Notes: a model not told the origin generated them from the letters alone. 64,000 bases of DNA from Pseudomonas laurylsulfatiphila (GCF_002934665.1 NZ_NIRS01000008.1:270085-334084); one strand, 5' to 3'. Shown: positions 52,292 to 62,183, counted from the first letter of the stretch. Numbers and translations are program-made.

Positions 52292-53026
52292 TCACTGTAA
52301 GGATCCCCTTATAAAACCCATTAAGTAATACGGAGAAGTAATCAATGCACCCAATAAAACACCGTGGCTAGCCAGTCGTCGCCATCCAATCAATAACAGC
52401 CTCTTGTAAACGCTAGACCGCCACATGCACCACCATTGCTTTACCTCGTTCCTCATCATCCGGTAAAGCCTGCGCCAGGCCCGCTTCGTACTCCCGAGTA
52501 GCCTGGACCAACTGTTGAGCGCCGACGTGCTGACACCCGTGTCGGTGCTCGCATCGTCCAGCCATTGCATGGTTGAAGTATCACTGTTGTTGCCACCGAC
52601 AACTCGGTGATCAGCAGGAAAGACGGCAGCGTTAGTAGCCTAGCCACCATTGGCCTCAAAGGTCTATTCACCGTCGATAGTTTGACCCACCCACAAGAGC
52701 CCTTTGATGTTCGTGACATCTATAACTGGCTTGCCGTTGCCCGGGCTACTGTTTGGGTTCAACGGATCGGCACCCACATCTACGTCCTCTTTGTCGGTCG
52801 AACCATCGCCATCAGTATCCGGTTCGGTTGGATCGGTATCCAATGCTGTCCTTTCGTCAGTCAACTCTTCACCGTCGGTATCGACCGGCTCATTCAATAG
52901 GTCAAGAACGTCGTAAGTGCAGTTGAATGAGGGGAATAATGACAGCCTAGAGAAATAGGCTGGCAGGTAGACCCACCAACCTACGTAGGGATTTTCTGCC
53001 AGCCGAACTTGTAAGAAGATCGCCAA
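52292..53026 (-). pseudogene. Decayed repeat-adhesin fragment with two in-frame TAG codons
   Basis: One minus-strand frame reads a Ca-binding type-3-repeat-like stretch (DTDGEELTDERTALDTDP, DTDGDGSTDKEDVDVGADPL), then PVIDVTNIKGLLWVGQTIDG, TAG, TFEANGG, TAG, and on to DTSTMQWLDDASTDTG. The second part matches the 106-residue repeat of the large adhesin at 63-64 kb (PIVDVTDIKGVLQVGQTLTG, ASTMQW). The two TAG codons are at 52664-52666 and 52640-52642. There is no signal peptide, so it is a truncated remnant sitting between the sensor kinase and response regulator genes. Confidence 0.72.
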
Positions 53027-53111
53027 AGGCCTCTTCTAACCAACCCTGCTAGAGTAGAGCGCAAAGCGCAGCTCGCCATACGCAGCGCGCTATATACCAC
53101 CGCACAAGCAA

Positions 53112-56100
53112 TCATTCCGCCGCAGCCATCCACGACGCCACAGCCTCCTGCAATTGCTGCACTGCCGCACGCACATTGTCCGCGCGCGCGTTTATCTCCT
53201 CATCCGCCACGGATTGGGCCAAACCTTCCTCATAGACCAGCGCCGCATCGCTCAGCACCTGGGCGCCGACCATTCTTGCCGCGCCCTTGAGGCGATGCAC
53301 CAACTGGCCCATATTGCGCACGCGGCCTGCCGCCATTAGCTCGTCGAACTGACGCAAGTCCAGACTGTTACTAGTGTGCAATTCATTGAACAACATGCGG
53401 GTCAGTTTCCGATCGCCACCAGTAAGCGACTCGAGCATCTCTAGATCGAAGACCCTTGCCTGTGAATCAACCACCCGTGCAGCAGGCGATTCAAGCACTC
53501 CGGTTTGGTGCTGAGAGACCTTACCCAAGCAACTCTTGAGCATGCTCAGGCTGACCGGCTTGAAGAGACAGTCATTCATGCCTACAGCCAGACAGCGCTG
53601 TCGTTCCTCCACCTGAGCATTGGCGGTAAAGCCAACGATCAGCCGCGGCGTACGATTCACCTCATGCTCTCCCGCACGCACACGGCGAGTCAGTTCGTAG
53701 CCGTCCATCACTGGCATATTGCAATCGGTGATTACCACATCAAAAGGCTCGCTCTGAAGACGCGCAAAAGCCTGTTGACCATCTTCCGACTCGACCACCG
53801 AATGCCCGAGGAACTTTAATTGCTGGCCGAGCAGCAAGCGATTAGCCGGATGGTCATCGACCAGCAATACGCGCAATGCCGGCGCCTTAGGTTCGACCTC
53901 TGTTGACGACAAAGCTACCGAGCTTTGCTCATCTAACGTCGGCGCCCGCAGTGTGGCGGTGATCCGCGTGCCACGTCCCAGTTCGCTATCTAATTGCAGG
54001 CTTCCGCCCATCATCTCGATCAACTGTTGGCAGATGACCAGCCCCAACCCTGTACCGCCGCGCTGGCTCGCATGCCCTTTGGCCTGGCTGAACGGCTCGA
54101 ACAGCAGCTGCTGATCCGCAGCGGAAATACCAATGCCGCTGTCCTCCACGACAAACTTCATGAGCAGATAGACCCCGACCTCATGCACATGCAAGGAAAC
54201 TTTGACTCCACCTTGGTCTGTGAACTTGATGGCGTTGCCGATCAGATTGGACAGCACCTGCTTCAGGCGCCCGCCATCCACCAATACATCTCGGGTCGAA
54301 TCGAGTTGCAACTCCACCTGCAGGTACAAGCCCTTCTGCCGTGCCAAACCATGGAAGACCCGCTGCGCTGTTTCCAGGATCTCTCGCGGACTATTGCGCT
54401 GTGGCTCCAGCGTCAACTTGCCAGATTCGATCTTGGCCAGGTCGAGAATGTCGCCAATCAGCAACATCAGAGCGTTAGAGGATGAATATGCGACCTCGAT
54501 CGCCGGACGATCCCATTCTTCCCCCCTATCCACCCGCTCCATGGTCAACTCGAGCAGACCGATGATCGCATTGAGTGGCGTGCGTATCTCATGGCTCATC
54601 ACCGCTAGAAAATGGCTCTTGGCCGCGCTCGCCTCTACCGCCTGATCTCGCATTATCTGCAATTGCCGCAGCAGCCGCTCAATGGTTGATATGTCGATCC
54701 ACCCCATGAGAATCCCGGCGATGCGCCCATCACTTCCCCTGTGCGGAACCGCCCATTGACGGAAAATGAATGGCTCACCATGGATGCTCAGTTCCACCTG
54801 CTGCACATCAATACTGTCTTTCCCATCCAACAGCGCTTGGTGGATCTTTCCCCAGGAAGGCTCCTGAGAGGCGTCCAACCCTTTGACCACACGCCAGGGG
54901 TGCCCAATCACCTCAGCCGGCTGCAAGCCAAATACCGTGTAGAACGTGTGATTACACAACAAAAATCGCCCCTGCAGATCGAGCACCACCACTGCCTGCG
55001 GAATACCATCCAGCAAAGCACTACGAAACGCCAGACGCCCCTCTTCGGCTCGATTCCGCACTCGCCGAAAATAGGCAAAGGTTTGCCAAGCTAGGAACAG
55101 GCAAAGAAAGCCCCCACCGGTCAATGCGAACCAGTGCAACCGCTGCTCATACCCCGCCCATACGCTCGCCTCCGCCGGCATACTGTTCTGCCAACGTGCC
55201 ACTAAATTAGCGATCATACGAGGCTCAAACTGATCGAGGGTTGTTTCCATCACGCCGGACAGCAGTGGCATCTCTTTGCTCACAGCAAAGCCCAGCTGGG
55301 ATTGCAATTGCGGCAAGGAAGTAATGACGCGTAAATCTTTAGCGAAGTACTGATTGATCAGATAGCGGGAAACAGGCAGTAATAGGATTGCCGCATCAAC
55401 ATCCCCCTTGGCCACCGCAACCAGACTATCCAAATTGTTGTCAGCAACCACCAGTTGAAGGCTCGGATAGCGAGCGCGCAAAAACGCCGTTACCTCAGAC
55501 TCATTCTGCACCGCCACTCGCTTGCCCTTAAGGTCGTCCAGGCCCTGCACACTACTAGCTTGCGCGCCCACCAAGGCGAAACTGGCGCTCACGACTGGCT
55601 CAGTGAACCCCAGAGATCTACTCTGCGAATCCGTAGGGAGCTTCATCCCCGCCAATTCAGCCCCCCCTTCCTGCAAGACTTCTAAAGCACTCGCCTCGGA
55701 GCTGGCCTGAACCAGGCTGAACCGCAAACCGCTTTGCTGAGAAATCTCAGCCAGCAAATCTGCAAGCAGCCCCCGAAAATTCCCCTCATCATCAAAGAAG
55801 CTATACGGCGGGGCCTCTCCGCTAACCAGCACTCGCACCTCTGGGCGTGTAGCCAGCCAGCGCAACTCTTCGGGGTTGTACTGAGGAGGTTGAACTGAAT
55901 CAAAACGTGCCGCTCCCCCCCAGCGACTGAGGATATTGGCCCGCGCCAACTGAGGAATATTCTCTAACACCCTGTTGAACAGCGCATGCAAAGGCTGATC
56001 GGTCGCACGCAACAGGAAGCTATAGCCCATCGGTTGCCAATTCGCCAAGGGTCGCATGCGCAGACTGGGAAGCTCCCCCAAGGACATGTTGTAAGCCGCG

Positions 56101-56786
56101 GTCACCGCATCGCTAACCAACCACCGGTAGTGCTGATACTCCACGGCATGCAGCGCATCGCGTGTCGTGGCAAAAAGATCCACCTCGGCGTTCGGGAAGC
56201 GCGTCAGCAACTCGCTGTCGACCACAGCATAGCCTTCGACCACTGCCAGCTTTCCTTTCGATAAGGCTTGCTCAGCGCCCAAGTCACTAGCGCGCCCCAC
56301 CAACACAGGTTGATTTAACGCGTAAGGCGATGTCAGCAACAGTTCCGGAAACAATTGCGCCTCGTAGGAAGAACCACGCCCCAGCACGTCCACCTCACCA
56401 GAGCGCAACGCCGCAATTGCCGCCGGCCAATCAGGATAAACCTGTACCTCCAACGTAAGCCCCAGGCTTGCTCCGATAATCGCCAGGTAGTCAACCATGA
56501 TGCCTTTGACCGACGCACCGCGCACCAGAGACAACGGCTCATAGCCGGCCGAAACGCCTAGTCGCAATACACCACGCGCCTGCAGCAGCTCTTGCATATC
56601 CCGCTCAAGGGCAACTGCCACCTGTGGTAAATCAGGCCCAGGCACTAGCCGCACGGCACCGTCCGCTTGCACACCACCGCCCAATAGAACGCAGCTTGAC
56701 ACCAGTAGCGCGCCAAAGACTTTGCGGCACCGTTGCTGAACCAGGCGGCAACCGTCAAGTGAGAACCTATGTCTACGATTCAGCAT
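53112..56786 (-). CDS. BvgS/RocS-type hybrid sensor histidine kinase
   Basis: This 1224-residue sensor has, in order: a signal/anchor (about 20-42), two periplasmic SBP family 3 domains (about 60-300 and 308-545), a membrane helix (about 555-575), a PAS domain (about 585-700), a kinase core with His732 (VMSHEIRTPLNAI) and ATPase N-box (NLIGNAIKF), a receiver with Asp1021 (VVITDCNMPVMDGYE) and an Hpt domain with His1164 (LVHRLKGAARM). This is the BvgS, EvgS and RocS1 layout, where Hpt passes phosphate to a LuxR-type regulator. A GTG 12 codons earlier is possible. The regulator gene lies 53 bp upstream on the same strand. Confidence 0.92.
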   Translation of the reverse strand: MLNRRHRFSLDGCRLVQQRCRKVFGALLVSSCVLLGGGVQADGAVRLVPGPDLPQVAVALERDMQELLQARGVLRLGVSAGYEPLSLVRGASVKGIMVDYLAIIGASLGLTLEVQVYPDWPAAIAALRSGEVDVLGRGSSYEAQLFPELLLTSPYALNQPVLVGRASDLGAEQALSKGKLAVVEGYAVVDSELLTRFPNAEVDLFATTRDALHAVEYQHYRWLVSDAVTAAYNMSLGELPSLRMRPLANWQPMGYSFLLRATDQPLHALFNRVLENIPQLARANILSRWGGAARFDSVQPPQYNPEELRWLATRPEVRVLVSGEAPPYSFFDDEGNFRGLLADLLAEISQQSGLRFSLVQASSEASALEVLQEGGAELAGMKLPTDSQSRSLGFTEPVVSASFALVGAQASSVQGLDDLKGKRVAVQNESEVTAFLRARYPSLQLVVADNNLDSLVAVAKGDVDAAILLLPVSRYLINQYFAKDLRVITSLPQLQSQLGFAVSKEMPLLSGVMETTLDQFEPRMIANLVARWQNSMPAEASVWAGYEQRLHWFALTGGGFLCLFLAWQTFAYFRRVRNRAEEGRLAFRSALLDGIPQAVVVLDLQGRFLLCNHTFYTVFGLQPAEVIGHPWRVVKGLDASQEPSWGKIHQALLDGKDSIDVQQVELSIHGEPFIFRQWAVPHRGSDGRIAGILMGWIDISTIERLLRQLQIMRDQAVEASAAKSHFLAVMSHEIRTPLNAIIGLLELTMERVDRGEEWDRPAIEVAYSSSNALMLLIGDILDLAKIESGKLTLEPQRNSPREILETAQRVFHGLARQKGLYLQVELQLDSTRDVLVDGGRLKQVLSNLIGNAIKFTDQGGVKVSLHVHEVGVYLLMKFVVEDSGIGISAADQQLLFEPFSQAKGHASQRGGTGLGLVICQQLIEMMGGSLQLDSELGRGTRITATLRAPTLDEQSSVALSSTEVEPKAPALRVLLVDDHPANRLLLGQQLKFLGHSVVESEDGQQAFARLQSEPFDVVITDCNMPVMDGYELTRRVRAGEHEVNRTPRLIVGFTANAQVEERQRCLAVGMNDCLFKPVSLSMLKSCLGKVSQHQTGVLESPAARVVDSQARVFDLEMLESLTGGDRKLTRMLFNELHTSNSLDLRQFDELMAAGRVRNMGQLVHRLKGAARMVGAQVLSDAALVYEEGLAQSVADEEINARADNVRAAVQQLQEAVASWMAAAE

Positions 56787-56839
56787 GGCAACGTCCAAAT
56801 AAGCAGAGGAAAAAGAACACACTCAGCCAAAAGCGCCTT

Positions 56840-57481
56840 TCAGCTCAACTTGAAACGTCGGCCGAAACCAATCAATTCTTCATCGGTAGACAATCCAAGC
56901 TTCGTCAGCAAGCGTCTGCGCAATACACTTACAACATCTCGACTGACCGATAGCGCCGCTGCGACAGTATCCATATCACCACCACGCACCAGACAGCGAA
57001 GCGCAATCAACTCACGATCAGCCAAATTGTTGAAAGGCATGACACCTTCGGCCACTTGGCATGGGAACAGCAACAACCCTCTGCGCACCTGCCCCATTAT
57101 TACGGACAGCAAAGCCACGCCCTCACCCTTGCTCAGAAAGCCTCTCGCCCCCAAACGCGCACAACGCAAAGCATAGACTTCTGGGGCAAGCATGCTTAAT
57201 ACGATTACCGGCAACCAGGGATAGTGTTGGCGCAGCTTGCGCAGCGTGGCCAACCCCTCCATACGTGGCATATCCAAGTCCAGTAACATCAAGGATGGAG
57301 CAGTAGTTCTCACCAGCCGAACCGCCTCGGCGCCACTGCCAGCCGCCCCCACAATGATGTGGTTATCGCGCATCAGTATGATGTTCAGCAAAGCCCGAAC
57401 GCTGGGGTCGTCGTCAACGATCAACACCCGCTCTATCCGCTCCTGAGCAACATCACCACTCGTGTATTGGGATACTTGCAT
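56840..57481 (-). CDS. LuxR-type response regulator, partner of the hybrid kinase
   Basis: This 213-residue protein has a receiver domain with the acidic pocket VDDD, phosphoacceptor Asp68 (LMLLDLDMPRMEG) and Lys118 (FLSKGE). The C-terminal HTH begins at LADRELIALRCLVRGGDMDT. It resembles BvgA, EvgA and RocA1 in layout. GGGAGG lies 5-6 bp before the ATG. It is the natural acceptor for the hybrid kinase encoded next. The targets are unknown; the adhesin-like genes just upstream on the same strand are reasonable candidates. Confidence 0.88.
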   Translation of the reverse strand: MQVSQYTSGDVAQERIERVLIVDDDPSVRALLNIILMRDNHIIVGAAGSGAEAVRLVRTTAPSLMLLDLDMPRMEGLATLRKLRQHYPWLPVIVLSMLAPEVYALRCARLGARGFLSKGEGVALLSVIMGQVRRGLLLFPCQVAEGVMPFNNLADRELIALRCLVRGGDMDTVAAALSVSRDVVSVLRRRLLTKLGLSTDEELIGFGRRFKLS

Positions 57482-57544
57482 GTGACCTCCCTGACTTTTT
57501 TGTTATGCGTGTAAACAAACACCTTTACCGCGGCGCAGGGGTAG

Positions 57545-57988
57545 CTAGCTGGCCGCGGAACGCTTCCCCTGCGCACAATAGGCACGCTCCTCTGCTTCAC
57601 GCGCCTTGAGGATCGCCTCGCTATCATCAACCGCGACAAGCTCGAAACCTTCGGCGTCAAAGCCCTTGATGCTGAGTAGGCGGTAACGTTTTAGGTCACT
57701 CCCCACAGCGATGCGAAAGCTCCGTTCCTGTCCTGCCGCAATGGAATCAAAACTTTCCATCACACTCCTCAATGGACGGCATTGCGCATCAAGCAAGGTC
57801 ACCACCAGGTAACTATGCGCCACTGGCTCGTCACCGGTATTGATCAGCGTTCCGCCAACAAAACCACTGCCATTTGTCGAGCCCCCCATATGAAAATTCA
57901 AGTGCAGCTCACCGGCAGCCCAGCTCTGCATAGAGCCACTCATTGCCCAAACAGCAGCAAACACCAATAACCCACATTTCGCTCGCAT
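57545..57988 (-). CDS. Secreted protein with FxLYD-like beta domain
   Basis: This 147-residue protein has a signal peptide (about residues 1-25, SMQSWAAG) and one beta-sandwich-like domain (GFVGGTLINTGDEPVAHSYL, then VVTLLDAQCRPLRSV and IAAGQERSFRI) reminiscent of FxLYD domains, which describe additive secreted beta modules. GAGGAG lies 8 bp before the ATG. It precedes the response regulator gene by 63 bp on the same strand and is likely in the same transcript, so it could be a ligand or accessory of the sensor; that is a guess. Confidence 0.75.
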   Translation of the reverse strand: MRAKCGLLVFAAVWAMSGSMQSWAAGELHLNFHMGGSTNGSGFVGGTLINTGDEPVAHSYLVVTLLDAQCRPLRSVMESFDSIAAGQERSFRIAVGSDLKRYRLLSIKGFDAEGFELVAVDDSEAILKAREAEERAYCAQGKRSAAS

Positions 57989-58025
57989 AACCTAACTCCT
58001 CACTCAGCCGCCCCGGCCTGACCAC

Positions 58026-58115
58026 TCACAACGCAGCCGCCAAGTTCATACAGGCCAGTAGGCCAGCCCCCGAAAGGGCCACAGCTGCATATTCAACCCA
58101 ACTCAAACCATACAT
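58026..58115 (-). CDS. Possible 29-residue membrane peptide
   Basis: A short minus-strand frame, MYGLSWVEYAAVALSGAGLL and ACMNLAAAL, would make a single hydrophobic helix. GAGG lies 5-6 bp before the ATG, and the peptide gene is 37 bp upstream of the secreted-protein gene. It is too short to be sure. Confidence 0.38.
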   Translation of the reverse strand: MYGLSWVEYAAVALSGAGLLACMNLAAAL

Positions 58116-58446
58116 AAAAACCTCAACACGCTGGAGCAACATAGCTCCGGCTAACTTCAGTACACAGGTGAGCCGTTCCGGCCGGATAGGAATTCCCCAT
58201 CACCACGACTGCCTCCAGGTCAGCGACCGCCATATCTGTGCCAAAACGCACAACTGGGATAAGCAGAAGCCAAATTCTTCATTACTTTGCCACTGGCACA
58301 TTCGGCAGTTTTTGCCGAAATCGGCCTCCCGCCAAAACAAGACAGCCACAACCTCCAGAGTGCTATACCAACCCAGAAAGCAAATAAACGACAAGGCGGA
58401 CAACTGCTTGAATAGTGTCCGCCCGATGCATGATTAATGAGATTCT
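58116..58446. promoter_or_regulatory. Control region of the sensor operon, with a perfect dyad
   Basis: No gene is credible in these 331 bp. TTCGGCA-GTTTT-TGCCGAA at 58301-58319 is a perfect 7-bp dyad that could bind a regulator of the operon reading leftward. It lies about 185 bp before the small peptide frame and downstream of the adhesin-like gene. Confidence 0.45.
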
Positions 58447-59145
58447 TTAGTTGCTAGCCACAACCTGAATCATGCGCTTCTGATCGTCTTTGAGCGGCAT
58501 GTAGGTCGCATTGGTCGCGCCGGCGATATCGACGAAGTTGCCGCTACCCACAGCATCTTCGATCTGCCACTGGTAGTTGACCGTGCCGCAAGTGCTAACG
58601 CATGTCGGAGTTGCAGTCAGCAGGCTACCCACCTGCGGAGTGGTGCCGTTGACATAGCCGGAGACCGCCACGGATACCAGAGCATCACCAGTCGCAACTG
58701 GAATCTGCCCATTACCATCAGGGTCAGCGGTACCGCCGGAGGCAGCCACTTCAATGCCTTCCGACGGATCGGTGATGGCTGCATCGGTACGCGGCACAGC
58801 GAACAGCGTAATGGACTTGCCAGCATCGCCTGCGGCAATGCCATAAGTCCCAGCGGTACTGACCTCAGCCCCATCAACCAGCCAGCGATATGTCGAAGCA
58901 ATTTGTGCATCCCCATCCACGTCGTTAAACGCCCCATCGACCACAGACAAAGTATCACCAGCGGTCAACAGGCCATTGGAGTCATTGTCGGTGTAATTGA
59001 CAACCGGGGCGGCCATTGTAGGCGCCCGCCCCATAACCGTGTCCGTTGGGGTAGATGTAACCGCCGCCATAGCTGAGGCGGTGACCGCAAATCCCATTGC
59101 CAGGCCCAGCAGTTGACGCGAAGCCTTCAGTTTGAATGTACTCAT
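58447..59145 (-). CDS. Secreted Ig-like module protein 1
   Basis: This 232-residue exported protein has a signal peptide (about residues 1-28, TASAMAAV) followed by one Ig-like module (TDTVMGRAPTMAAPVVNYTD, then DAQIASTYRWLVDGAEV) and a second C-terminal module (TCGTVNYQWQIEDAVGSGNF, then TYMPLKDDQKRMIQVV). That second module is also at the end of the large adhesin at 63.1 kb. The ATG at 59145 has AAGAGGAAG upstream. It lacks the Cys-rich lectin-like domain of the next two family members. A role in adhesion is inferred from module similarity. Confidence 0.75.
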   Translation of the reverse strand: MSTFKLKASRQLLGLAMGFAVTASAMAAVTSTPTDTVMGRAPTMAAPVVNYTDNDSNGLLTAGDTLSVVDGAFNDVDGDAQIASTYRWLVDGAEVSTAGTYGIAAGDAGKSITLFAVPRTDAAITDPSEGIEVAASGGTADPDGNGQIPVATGDALVSVAVSGYVNGTTPQVGSLLTATPTCVSTCGTVNYQWQIEDAVGSGNFVDIAGATNATYMPLKDDQKRMIQVVASN

Positions 59146-59600
59146 CGATACTTCCTCTTGAATCATAGTTAACACCCGGCACGGGCATTGGTTTAGTAAG
59201 CGGCTGTGCTTCCCAGAAGCGCCATTTGTTGCCGGCGTCTATTCCCTGTGCCGGCAATACCTGCCTCGCAGAGAACGCGCTGTTCTGAGTGCCATCTTGC
59301 CGCTCGCGCGACCGCCAAACCGCCAGCAAAACCAGATTCAGTCGTAGGAAAATCCTTCAAACACCTGCTCCGTGCCATATCAATGCCCAAAGCGCAACTC
59401 ACACTACCGGCAGCCCCTATATATCGAAGCCCACAGACACTGGGCGCCCCACCTGAGAGAAGGTAGCGGTGCAATACAACGGGTTACTAAACGCATAGGC
59501 CCTACCCAAAGCCAAGGCTCAACGCCCATAGGCCACTCACAGCGAGTGACCCTCAAGGATGCGGCAGGCAGAATCCCACCGCTCGAGCTCACCTGCAGAC
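59146..59600. other. Gap between two adhesin-like genes
   Basis: I see no intact gene in these 455 bp. The last 100 bp before 59145 probably hold the promoter of the Ig-like protein gene. A small inverted repeat, CACTCACAGCGAGTG, lies near 59,534. Confidence 0.35.
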
Positions 59601-60350
59601 TCACTTAAAGCAAGTCACATGTAGCATTGAGTTGTCCGCGAGGTTGATGTTGTTGTTTGTCCGCGTCATGTTCGCAGCAGTGTGGGTACCGGTAGACCCG
59701 GAACTACTGGACCAGTAATACAGCTGACTGCCACCGCACATATTCTCGAGCGGCCAGCCATGCACCGAACACAATTCGTTGTTGGGTGTATCCGTAGATG
59801 TCGCATCCCGGAACAGTTGATTCAACTCAGGGTAGGTTGGCAGGCGAGCCCCCCGAGTACGGCAATAGCTATCAGCTGAAGGCCAGTCACGCTTCAGAGT
59901 GGAGGGAGCCAAGAATCTTCCGATACTTACCGCTCCGCTCACAGTCACGGCAGATGAGGCCAGAGGCGTGCCAGTAGCAGGGTCTGTATTCGCAGGGTTT
60001 GTCATGGGCGTCACCACCACATGTAGACTTTGGTTTCGGTCGGCCAATTGGGTGGTGTAGGTACGCCCCACCGCCCCACTGATGGCACTGCCCGTTCTTT
60101 GCCACTGGAAGATGACGCCGCTCTCGGGGTCCATATCAGGATCACTGAAGCTGTAATCCACCCGAAGAACATCACCCCCTCCCGGAGCAAGCCCAGGGTT
60201 ACTCTGATTGTTAATGATCACATTACTTACTAGCGGCGCACGTCCTTTGACGGAGCCAGTTGGCTCACTGAGCGCGGCCTGCACACCCACACTTAGCGGC
60301 ACCAATAGTAATAGACCGATACCCGAACTAAGCCGCACTAATTTCTTCAT
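59601..60350 (-). CDS. Secreted Ig-like plus lectin-like domain protein 2
   Basis: This 249-residue protein has a signal peptide (about residues 1-25) and an Ig-like module (GSVKGRAPLVSNVIINNQSN, then VIFQWQRTGSAISGAVGRTY). The C-terminal Cys-containing domain reads DWPSADSYCRTRGARLPTYP, NELCSVHGWPLENMCGGSQL, YYWSSS and a final VTCFK. That C-terminal pattern (WxxAxxYC, RLPTxxEL, YYWSS, terminal Cys) is that of DUF1566/DUF823-type adhesion domains with a C-type-lectin-like fold. AGGAGG lies 8 bp before the ATG. Confidence 0.8.
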   Translation of the reverse strand: MKKLVRLSSGIGLLLLVPLSVGVQAALSEPTGSVKGRAPLVSNVIINNQSNPGLAPGGGDVLRVDYSFSDPDMDPESGVIFQWQRTGSAISGAVGRTYTTQLADRNQSLHVVVTPMTNPANTDPATGTPLASSAVTVSGAVSIGRFLAPSTLKRDWPSADSYCRTRGARLPTYPELNQLFRDATSTDTPNNELCSVHGWPLENMCGGSQLYYWSSSSGSTGTHTAANMTRTNNNINLADNSMLHVTCFK

Positions 60351-60506
60351 ACCACATCCTCCTGATGATTAACCCCAGCCAAGTCCGCAACCCTTATCCC
60401 CTACATGCGTTGCACACCTGGTTCGAGAGCCAAGATTCCACCTCCATTTAGCGAGAAGATGCAGGGAAATTCCGCATAACGCGTAGGCAATGCCCGAGAT
60501 AGTCAT

Positions 60507-60790
60507 TCAAGCTTCAGCCGGCATGGGACCTGCGCTGTTCGAGAATGAGGGAAACGGTGCCTGCGCTAATGTGGACATTTTTCGGTTGGAAGTGCCACGT
60601 TGCGAACTGCGAACACAGTTGATTTGAGAGCGCCCAGCCGACAATGCGACGGGCAGATAGATCAATGAGCGCGGCGAGGCAGAACCGGCGATTACCCGCC
60701 CAGATGTAGGTATCGTTACCGCATTAGACTTGGCAGGGCCGCTCACAGTGAACTGACGATCCGCCGTAGTAGTCGGCGCACCTCTCATCG
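60507..60790 (-). pseudogene. IS3-family OrfB (DDE transposase) remnant
   Basis: The minus strand reads TADRQFTVSGPAKSN in one frame. After a shift it reads CGNDTYIWAGNRRFCLAALI and DLSARRIVGWALSNQL in another. This is the first catalytic Asp region of an IS3 OrfB. It ends at a TGA and lacks the rest of the DDE domain. No matching OrfA is adjacent; the OrfA fragment at 48.4 kb may or may not be from the same element. Confidence 0.75.
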
Positions 60791-61048
60791 CTACTGAGCC
60801 AGTGGTAATGGCTTCGCTGTCTCCCTGGCCGCCTCCTTTTCCGACACCTACTCGGTGGTCTGTGTGCGTTGAAGGTTTAACTTTTAGCGCTTTGTGAAGG
60901 TAGTGTGCTCGCGGTTGGGTTGCTGGAGTTGGCGCTGCTCATAGGCCAAGCCCCTGCGGCCATTGCAAGACTGCAACAGCCTGCTGCTCGTCAAAGCCTG
61001 TAGCTTCAGCTCACTCAGAGTTCAGGGCAATTACAAGTCCACACCGGA
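60791..61048. other. Gap between IS3 remnant and lectin-domain pseudogene
   Basis: No gene or clear signal is visible. It may contain decayed upstream parts of the plus-strand adhesin fragment. Confidence 0.3.
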
Positions 61049-61450
61049 TTGGCCGTTCAACTTGGCCCCAGTAGTGAATTCGCTTTCACGATGCGGCAAA
61101 TTCAATATCTCAAGGAACTTGCTACAACCTTCAACGAGTACAGGCTACCGGGCAGCTATTGCCGCGGACTGGGTAGTGGTGCGCGTTTGCCAACGCAGGC
61201 TGAATTACAGCAACTGTTTGTGGATGCGACGTCCTCGCCCGCGCTCTAGAATGATGGCTTTATAACTAATACGGAAATGTGTTCAAAGTACGGCTGGCCG
61301 CTAAGCGGCCAGTGCGGAGGCAGTGCCTACTACTACTGGTCCAGTACTCTGCACAGCACGGGCAGCCACTACTACGTCACCCTGAACAACGGCGCCGCCA
61401 CCAGCAGAATTAACGACAGCGCCAACAGCCTGGCGGCTTGCATACGTTGA
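61049..61450 (+). pseudogene. Lectin-like adhesin domain fragment with an in-frame TAG
   Basis: A plus-strand frame encodes only the C-terminal Cys-rich domain of the adhesin-like family: GSYCRGLGSGARLPTQAELQ, QLFVDATSSPAL, then TAG at 61247-61249. It continues in the same frame NDGFITNTEMCSKYGWPLSG, QCGGSAYYYWSSTLHSTGSH, YYVTLNNGAATSRIND and SLAACIR before TGA. The Ig-like part and signal peptide are missing. It is inverted relative to the intact members. It may be a dead copy or a silent cassette for recombination. Confidence 0.75.
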
Positions 61451-62183
61451 GGCTTTTAGCGTTTAGCCTTTAGTTCTCAACCTTGTTTAGCTTTTTTGAT
61501 TGTCGATATGGTGATTGACGAGCGTTTACAGTTGAGTGACTGCAAGAGTTGGCTGGTGTGCTTTCGTAAGGGGGATGTTCGTGCGTTTCTATAGCGCATC
61601 CGCGGGCTGGTTCTGGGACAGCTAGGTCTTGAACCCAGCCCCGCGTGCCCTTGAGTCATTTCGGGAGTGGGGTCGCAGTATTCAATAGTCCAAGCACAGC
61701 CCTTTACGGAGCTGTGCTTTTTTACTGGACGCAATTGTCGTTGCCGGGTACCGGCGGCGGCCATGAGCCTGATCCTGTCGGAACATCTCCGCAGCATTAT
61801 CCATAGGCATATACTGTCGAGCTGATATTGCCGATGGTGCTGAGGCCGACGTTCATATCCCTCCCGCCCCCAGACAGCGATGTGGATTCCGACTTCGCCT
61901 TAGCGAGCAGAACCAGGACTTGTGGCGGCATATGCACGGATGACCGCTCTACGCCTCGACAGAACATTCAGCATAGCGGCGTGTCCAGCACCGCTGATGT
62001 TTGAATCACCGCCAAATCTGACGCCACCCTGCCATGAAGATGCCGGGCTGCACACGCCTTTCACTACTGTCTCCGCACGTCCAGCACGGGAAACGGGTTT
62101 GCCATTTCAGCGCGACCTGAAATCGACGTCACCTCGATCCAAACCTAACCTTGCAGATTCAAGCAACAAGCTATCTCTGCAGA
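61451..62183. other. Gene-poor stretch with one terminator
   Basis: Several short frames exist on both strands, but none has a ribosome site or recognisable domain. The only clear signal is the terminator at 61692-61723. Confidence 0.35.
61692..61723 (+). terminator. Rho-independent terminator, plus strand
   Basis: AAGCACAGC and GCTGTGCTT form a 9-bp stem with a 10-base loop, followed by T residues. It lies about 240 bp past the plus-strand lectin-domain pseudogene and may be the terminator of a lost gene. Confidence 0.75.

Noticed and set aside
58168..58437. An 89-codon plus-strand frame upstream of the sensor operon
   Set aside because: It has no ribosome site, atypical composition and no domain. 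The region is better read as control sequence with a dyad.
60507..60788. Reading VAMRGAPTTTADRQFTVSG as the start of another adhesin-like protein
   Set aside because: Shifting frame gives a clear IS3 OrfB sequence (DTYIWAGNRRFCLAALIDL), so the resemblance to the GRAP motif is chance.
61477..61797. A 106-codon minus-strand frame
   Set aside because: Its composition is Arg/Ser-rich and uninformative. It overlaps a plus-strand terminator and has no ribosome site.
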